This document shows positions 4,335 through 6,462 of a stretch of 6,462 bases of DNA, piece by piece. Position 1 is the first letter of the stretch. The number at the start of each line of letters is the position of its first letter. The position numbers and the translations under genes are program-made. The notes under the pieces are model-generated. The model ran no database searches, was not told the origin of the DNA, and worked only from the letters and a program-made list of their open reading frames with translations. Origin of the DNA: Candidatus Uhrbacteria bacterium (GTDB taxonomy: Bacteria > Patescibacteriota > Patescibacteriia > 2-12-FULL-60-25); contig JAHFIK010000028.1 of assembly GCA_023246415.1 (NCBI GenBank), positions 1-6,462 of the forward strand, written 5' to 3'.

Positions 4335-4550
4335 CTAGTTAGGCTGGATCTGATTTGCGACATTCATGATGTCGCAGCGTGTTTTTCGTGTGACGATGGG
4401 GAGCCATGTCCCTTCGACGTCGACGACGACAGCGTGGGTGCCATCCCGGTGCGTTGCTAAATAGGCTTCAAGATTCTGGGATGCGACGCGCATGTACGGT
4501 GTCCATTGCTGGACGGTGGTGTCTTCTGTCGGACTGACTGGTTCGTTCAC
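4335..4550 (-). CDS. Small soluble protein, 71 residues
   Basis: Start GTG 4550-4548 follows a CAACAACAAGGAAACAGGT leader; both AAGGAA and AGGT could serve as the ribosome site. The product, beginning with polar NEPVSPTEDTTVQQW, has no signal peptide or membrane segment and looks like a compact alpha/beta domain: a helix around VASQNLEAYLATHRDG (residues 22-37), then strands THAVVVDVEG and WLPIVT. One cysteine is present (Cys59, TRCDIMN). It is probably cytoplasmic. The family is not recognised; its size is like that of small regulatory or adaptor proteins, which is only a guess. It lies directly after the 278-residue gene, 142 bases downstream. Confidence 0.66.
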   Translation of the reverse strand: MNEPVSPTEDTTVQQWTPYMRVASQNLEAYLATHRDGTHAVVVDVEGTWLPIVTRKTRCDIMNVANQIQPN

Positions 4551-4587
4551 TGTTTACCTGTTTCCTTGTTGTTGTTTGAAGTTGAGA

Positions 4588-4652
4588 GGAACGCATGGGG
4601 TGACCATTGTGATGATCGCTCCGTGTGTTCCGAGAATCTGTGTGATTCTCGG
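4588..4652 (-). promoter_or_regulatory. Structured intergenic region, copy 2 of the second module type
   Basis: Post-stop hairpin CCGAGAATC (4630-4638)/GATTCTCGG (4644-4652) is a perfect 9-bp stem with a five-base loop. It adjoins a 20-bp imperfect stem between 4588-4607 and 4612-4631, related in sequence to the one at 4193-4281. Of its five non-Watson-Crick positions, four are G-U wobbles only if the RNA is the plus strand, which is unexpected. A CAA-rich leader (4566-4578) and the start of the 71-residue gene follow. Confidence 0.63.
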
Positions 4653-4692
4653 AGGTTGAGGTTATGGTGAAAGGGCGTAGGTGAGGGGTGGC

Positions 4693-5529
4693 TTAGGCGG
4701 CCGCGGTTGCTGATTGCTCAGCGGCGGTGGCTTCAGCGGCCTCAGGGGTGAACGTTGCGTCCAGTGGGGTGTCGATGCCGACGGAGAAGATCGGGTGAAT
4801 GGTGATCTCGTCCTTGTTGTGCCTGGGCACTCGAATGTCAGCGAAGCGGCCGACGATGTCTGCATGTGCGAGTTGCGGAATCTCGATGGAGATTTCAGGA
4901 TCCATTCCGATGTTGGTGAGGACTCGTTGTGCTCGCGTTGCGGCGTGGAGTTCTACCGTTGCTGCGTAGCAGAGTTCAGCGAGTGCTTCGACGGTGTCCG
5001 GATGGACGAGATGTCCAAGTCCATCTTCTTGATCCGCGTTCGGATCTTCTGGCCAATGACTGGTTCGTTCACTCCGCTCGGTGGTCGATGTTGTCGCGTT
5101 TGCGATGATTGCCTGTGCGAGGCTTTCGATCTCGGCGCTGAGTGCTGGGTCGTAGACCACGAGTGCGGTTTGTGTAACCGGGTTACTTCCGAAGTGAGCT
5201 TCGAGTTCACGCAACGCTGCGTTTGCTCGCTGAATGGTCAGGCGTGTCCGTAGTGCGGCTGCGATGCGTCGCTCGTCTTCGATTCGGGCTTCGGCATCGA
5301 GTTCCTGCATGAGATCAGTGATCTCTGAGGGATTCGTTCGGAGTCTTCCGTAGAAGTGAAGGGCGACGTTGCCGATGAGCCATGTGCTCCAGATGGCCCA
5401 GATTCCCTGGTACCCCGTAAAGCCGCAGCCTTTGACGAATTGATGACCGAAGTATGACCAGTCGACAGTCGCAGGAATCGCGGCAACGGTTGAGAGAATC
5501 GTGATGGCGTTCAGTGTTGCTTTTTTCAT
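4693..5529 (-). CDS. Two-helix membrane protein with large soluble domain, 278 residues
   Basis: This is the largest gene and the first of the series. Residues 5-23 (TLNAITILSTVAAIPATV) and about 40-60 (YQGIWAIWSTWLIGNVALHFYG) are membrane segments. Residues 67-113 are a charged helical region (LMQELDAEARIEDERRIAAALRT...) that probably forms a coiled coil, then come an Asp/Glu-rich central part (150-172), an Ala-rich helix (178-203) and a beta-like region (210-262) ending in a low-complexity Ala tail. By length it could be a scaffold or membrane-bound sensor; the family is not recognised. The start ATG 5529 has only an A-rich leader with a distant GGAAG. An in-frame GTG at 5736 has a strong GGAGG, but that extension runs through the structured RNA at 5590-5768 and is polar and low in complexity, so I reject it with moderate confidence. 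A small hairpin GCGAC/GTCGC (5556-5571) lies just upstream. Confidence 0.78.
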   Translation of the reverse strand: MKKATLNAITILSTVAAIPATVDWSYFGHQFVKGCGFTGYQGIWAIWSTWLIGNVALHFYGRLRTNPSEITDLMQELDAEARIEDERRIAAALRTRLTIQRANAALRELEAHFGSNPVTQTALVVYDPALSAEIESLAQAIIANATTSTTERSERTSHWPEDPNADQEDGLGHLVHPDTVEALAELCYAATVELHAATRAQRVLTNIGMDPEISIEIPQLAHADIVGRFADIRVPRHNKDEITIHPIFSVGIDTPLDATFTPEAAEATAAEQSATAAA

Positions 5530-5589
5530 TTGTGTTTTTTTCTTTCTTCCAGATTGCGACAATAACGTCGCGTGCCAATAAAAGGTGTT

Positions 5590-5768
5590 TCGTGCTGAAT
5601 GATCTGAAGAGGTGGTCCGAGGTTGGCGTAAACGCCTCTCAGACAGTGGCCGGTGCGGAGAAGCGATCGAGACGAATCCCGATTGGATCATTCGCGAGGG
5701 CCCACCGGACTGTTCTCCCTGGGGGATGTCAGTCACGGGCTCTCTCCTCCCCAGATCATTCAGCACGA
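5590..5768 (-). ncRNA. Structured RNA domain, copy 1 (leader of the gene series)
   Basis: A perfect 16-bp inverted repeat (5591-5606/5752-5767, extended by one pair) closes a 179-base domain. Inside, on the minus strand, in order: GGAGGAGAGAGCC (5738-5750); a hairpin with stem ATCG/CGAT and ten-base loop GGATTCGTCT (5666-5683); and a two-part hairpin with outer stem 5615-5621/5638-5644 and inner GGCG/CGCC with a four-base loop (5625-5636). The same elements occur in the same order at 6171-6325, with different stem sequences but preserved pairing. I know no RNA family that fits. It lies between an attenuator and the 278-residue gene, so it may be a leader sensor or an independent RNA. Confidence 0.66.
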
Positions 5769-5830
5769 GGGTCTTTTTCGAAGGAACGTCTGAGCAGATC
5801 TGAAAGAGGTCTGATCGGATGTGCCTTTAA

Positions 5831-5863
5831 ACAAAAATCGCGCTATCCGTTTGGGAGAGCGCG
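5831..5863 (-). terminator. Intrinsic terminator within the leader
   Basis: CGCGCT (minus strand, 5858-5863) pairs with AGCGCG (5839-5844), with three more inner pairs, and is followed by ATTTTTGT (5831-5838). It would end a ~125-base leader transcript starting near 5958. Confidence 0.68.
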
Positions 5864-5930
5864 CCAATTTCATACGCCCCTGTTTATAAGAGGTTCGTAT
5901 TGCCGCGTAACCTGCGGCGTAGGCTCTCCC
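5831..5930 (-). promoter_or_regulatory. Transcription attenuator: three-way junction versus terminator
   Basis: The 5' part of the transcript folds as a three-way junction: P1 5853-5860/5923-5930 (8 bp), P2 5902-5906/5914-5918 and P3 5872-5876/5896-5900. The P2 loop contains AGGTT (minus strand), complementary to AACCT in the P3 loop, a possible kissing contact. The 3' strand of P1 overlaps the 5' arm of an intrinsic terminator (5839-5844/5858-5863), so P1 and terminator exclude each other. This is the architecture of a riboswitch or attenuator. I could not match it to a known class. Confidence 0.62.
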
Positions 5931-5964
5931 CAGAGGTAACTTGTAATGTTCGTTTTACACACTC

Positions 5965-5993
5965 TTTATATCACAGATCTTAGGATTTGTCAA
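5965..5993 (-). promoter_or_regulatory. Consensus sigma-70 promoter for the gene series
   Basis: On the minus strand TTGACA (5988-5993) and TATAAA (5965-5970) are separated by exactly 17 bases. Transcription would start near 5958. The 19 bases 5984-6002, covering the -35 and a CAAGGGGGC upstream block, are identical to those of the promoter at 6356-6384. A 12-bp palindrome, GCTCTATAGAGC (6024-6035), lies about 30 bases upstream of the -35. I see no other consensus promoter between here and the left edge. Confidence 0.85.
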
Positions 5994-6030
5994 GCCCCCT
6001 TGGCGGCAAATGTATAGAAAATGGCTCTAT

Positions 6031-6113
6031 AGAGCAAAGGGCATAGAGCGTAGAGCAAAGAACAAAGGGTCACAGAATCGACCCTTTGCTCTTTGCTCTC
6101 TGCCCTTTGCTCT
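6031..6113. repeat. Inverted repeat built from simple AGAGCAAAG repeats
   Basis: The left arm (6031-6070) is made of AGAGCAAAG/GGCA units. The right arm (6081-6113) is its near complement, apart from a six-base indel and single-base differences. The loop is about ten bases. It lies between the terminator of the upstream RNA gene and the next promoter and contains no gene. Such short repeats are prone to copy-number change. Confidence 0.75.
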
Positions 6114-6119
6114 AAATAC

Positions 6120-6148
6120 AAAAAAACCTAGCATTTCTAGGCTTTTTT
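6120..6148 (-). terminator. Strong intrinsic terminator, bidirectional
   Basis: CCTAG (6127-6131) pairs with CTAGG (6137-6141), flanked by seven A (6120-6126) and six T (6143-6148) on the plus strand. On the minus strand it gives stem CTAGG followed by seven T, ending the RNA that starts near 6349. It would also work on the plus strand. Confidence 0.85.
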
Positions 6149-6170
6149 GCTCGTTCTATTCGTGCAGATG

Positions 6171-6325
6171 GATCTAGGAGTTTTGACTCGGGTTAGCGGC
6201 GAACCGCGTCCAAGTCTTGAGCCTCAAATGGAGGAGATCAAGACGGATCCTGATCTGATTCATTCTACGCTCACCAGATTAGCTCGCCCTTTGGGGCACC
6301 AATCATGGCTCTCTCCTCCTAGGTC
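6171..6325 (-). ncRNA. Structured RNA domain, copy 2, in a stand-alone ~230-base transcript
   Basis: The domain is closed by a 10-base stem (6171-6180/6316-6325, nine pairs). On the minus strand it holds GGAGGAGAGAGCC (6307-6319), a hairpin with stem GATCA/TGATC and ten-base loop GGATCCGTCT (6236-6255), and a two-part hairpin with outer stem 6185-6191/6210-6216 and inner GCGG-TTCG-CCGC (6196-6207). Each part has a counterpart in the same order at 5590-5768. The consensus promoter 24 bases upstream of the likely start and the terminator at 6120-6148 make this a complete small RNA gene. A 12-codon frame (6271-6306) begins after the GGAGG; see findings. It is not a recognisable SRP, 6S, tmRNA or RNase P RNA. 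Confidence 0.66.
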
Positions 6326-6334
6326 TATTTGCGC

Positions 6335-6355
6335 GAATGTCATTGTACGACATTC
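6335..6355. promoter_or_regulatory. Inverted repeat at the transcription start, possible operator
   Basis: GAATGTC (6335-6341) and GACATTC (6349-6355) are perfect complements with a seven-base spacer, directly downstream of the -10 box and covering the likely start site near 6349. It could bind a dimeric repressor. The other promoter has no such repeat. Confidence 0.45.
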
Positions 6356-6384
6356 TTTATAGCATGGATTAATAGATTTGTCAA
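6356..6384 (-). promoter_or_regulatory. Consensus sigma-70 promoter for the stand-alone RNA
   Basis: TTGACA (6379-6384) and TATAAA (6356-6361) on the minus strand have 17-base spacing. The 19 bases 6375-6393 are identical to 5984-6002 of the other promoter, while the spacers differ. A palindrome, GAGCCAA-A-TTGGCTC (6404-6418), lies 20 bases upstream of the -35. Confidence 0.85.
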
Positions 6385-6403
6385 GCCCCCTTGTCGCTTC
6401 ATT

Positions 6404-6418
6404 GAGCCAAATTGGCTC
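6404..6418. promoter_or_regulatory. Palindrome upstream of promoter
   Basis: Seven-base perfect arms GAGCCAA/TTGGCTC around one base. The corresponding place at the other promoter has the palindrome GCTCTATAGAGC (6024-6035); both are followed by GAGC-R-AAGG-like sequence. They may be protein-binding sites or remnants of one ancestral hairpin. Confidence 0.4.
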
Positions 6419-6436
6419 TGTTGAGCGAAGGCTAAC

Positions 6437-6462
6437 GGCATCGGGCATCGGGCATCGGGCAT
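6437..6462. repeat. 7-bp tandem repeat at window edge
   Basis: The unit ggcatcg is repeated exactly three times plus five bases and runs into the right edge, so its full length is unknown. No gene is visible from 6385 to the edge. Confidence 0.85.

Noticed and set aside
659..4652. Post-stop hairpins as intrinsic terminators
   Set aside because: None of the internal ones is followed by a U-tract on the minus strand, in contrast to the clear terminators at 5831-5863 and 6120-6148.
4714..5253. A 179-codon open frame on the plus strand
   Set aside because: It lies fully opposite the 278-residue membrane protein gene. That gene has clear membrane and coiled-coil segments, whereas the plus frame gives an implausible Cys- and Asp-rich product with no ribosome site.
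5530..5766. N-terminal extension of the 278-residue protein, starting at GTG 5736 or further up
   Set aside because: The stretch coincides with the structured RNA domain that is conserved at 6171-6325 without the frame, and the added residues are polar and low in complexity before a signal anchor. The strong GGAGG keeps some doubt.
6171..6325. TPP riboswitch, suggested by GGTGCCCC...GGGC
   Set aside because: The CTGAGA and CCTGATC boxes of the TPP family are missing.

Overview
The window reads as a bacterial chromosome or large accessory replicon with roughly balanced GC, standard stop codons (TAA, TAG and TGA all end genes here) and purine-rich Shine-Dalgarno sites. Every gene I can support lies on the minus strand. 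I recognise none of the protein families. The small novel proteins, the short simple repeats (a 7-bp 'ggcatcg' tandem, 'agagcaaag' repeats) and the textbook TTGACA-N17-TATAAA promoters would suit a Patescibacteria/CPR-type genome, but that is a weak inference.

Layout, in transcription order from the right edge. 6356-6384 is a consensus promoter that reads into a ~155-nt structured RNA (6171-6325), which ends at a strong intrinsic terminator (6120-6148). After a simple-repeat inverted repeat (6031-6113) comes a second promoter (5965-5993) with the same 19-bp sequence around its -35. It reads into a transcription attenuator (5831-5930), then a second, diverged copy of the same structured RNA (5590-5768), then a chain of twelve small genes down to the left edge. 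These encode proteins of 278, 71, 94, 135, 109, 38, 53, 97, 111, 114 and 120 residues, followed by a lipoprotein-like gene cut by position 1. A degenerate tRNA-like sequence with an encoded CCA (3694-3788) sits between the 94- and 135-residue genes.

Most products have an N-terminal membrane segment or signal peptide and a small outside domain. Several carry a pair of cysteines near the C-terminus. This suggests a cell-envelope gene cluster, but the function is unknown.

The most striking property is the DNA between the genes. Nearly every gap is packed with stem-loops, and six gaps carry variants of one module: a GGGAA-R-Y-G stem-loop shortly after the stop codon, a conserved SGAAGAAYYWRGC linker, a second hairpin whose sequence changes while pairing is kept, often a CAA-rich unstructured stretch, then the Shine-Dalgarno site. 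None of these internal hairpins has a U-tract, so they look like mRNA processing, stability or translation elements within one long transcript rather than terminators. The repeated intergenic modules and the two copies of the promoter-linked RNA are the best candidates for an undescribed system.
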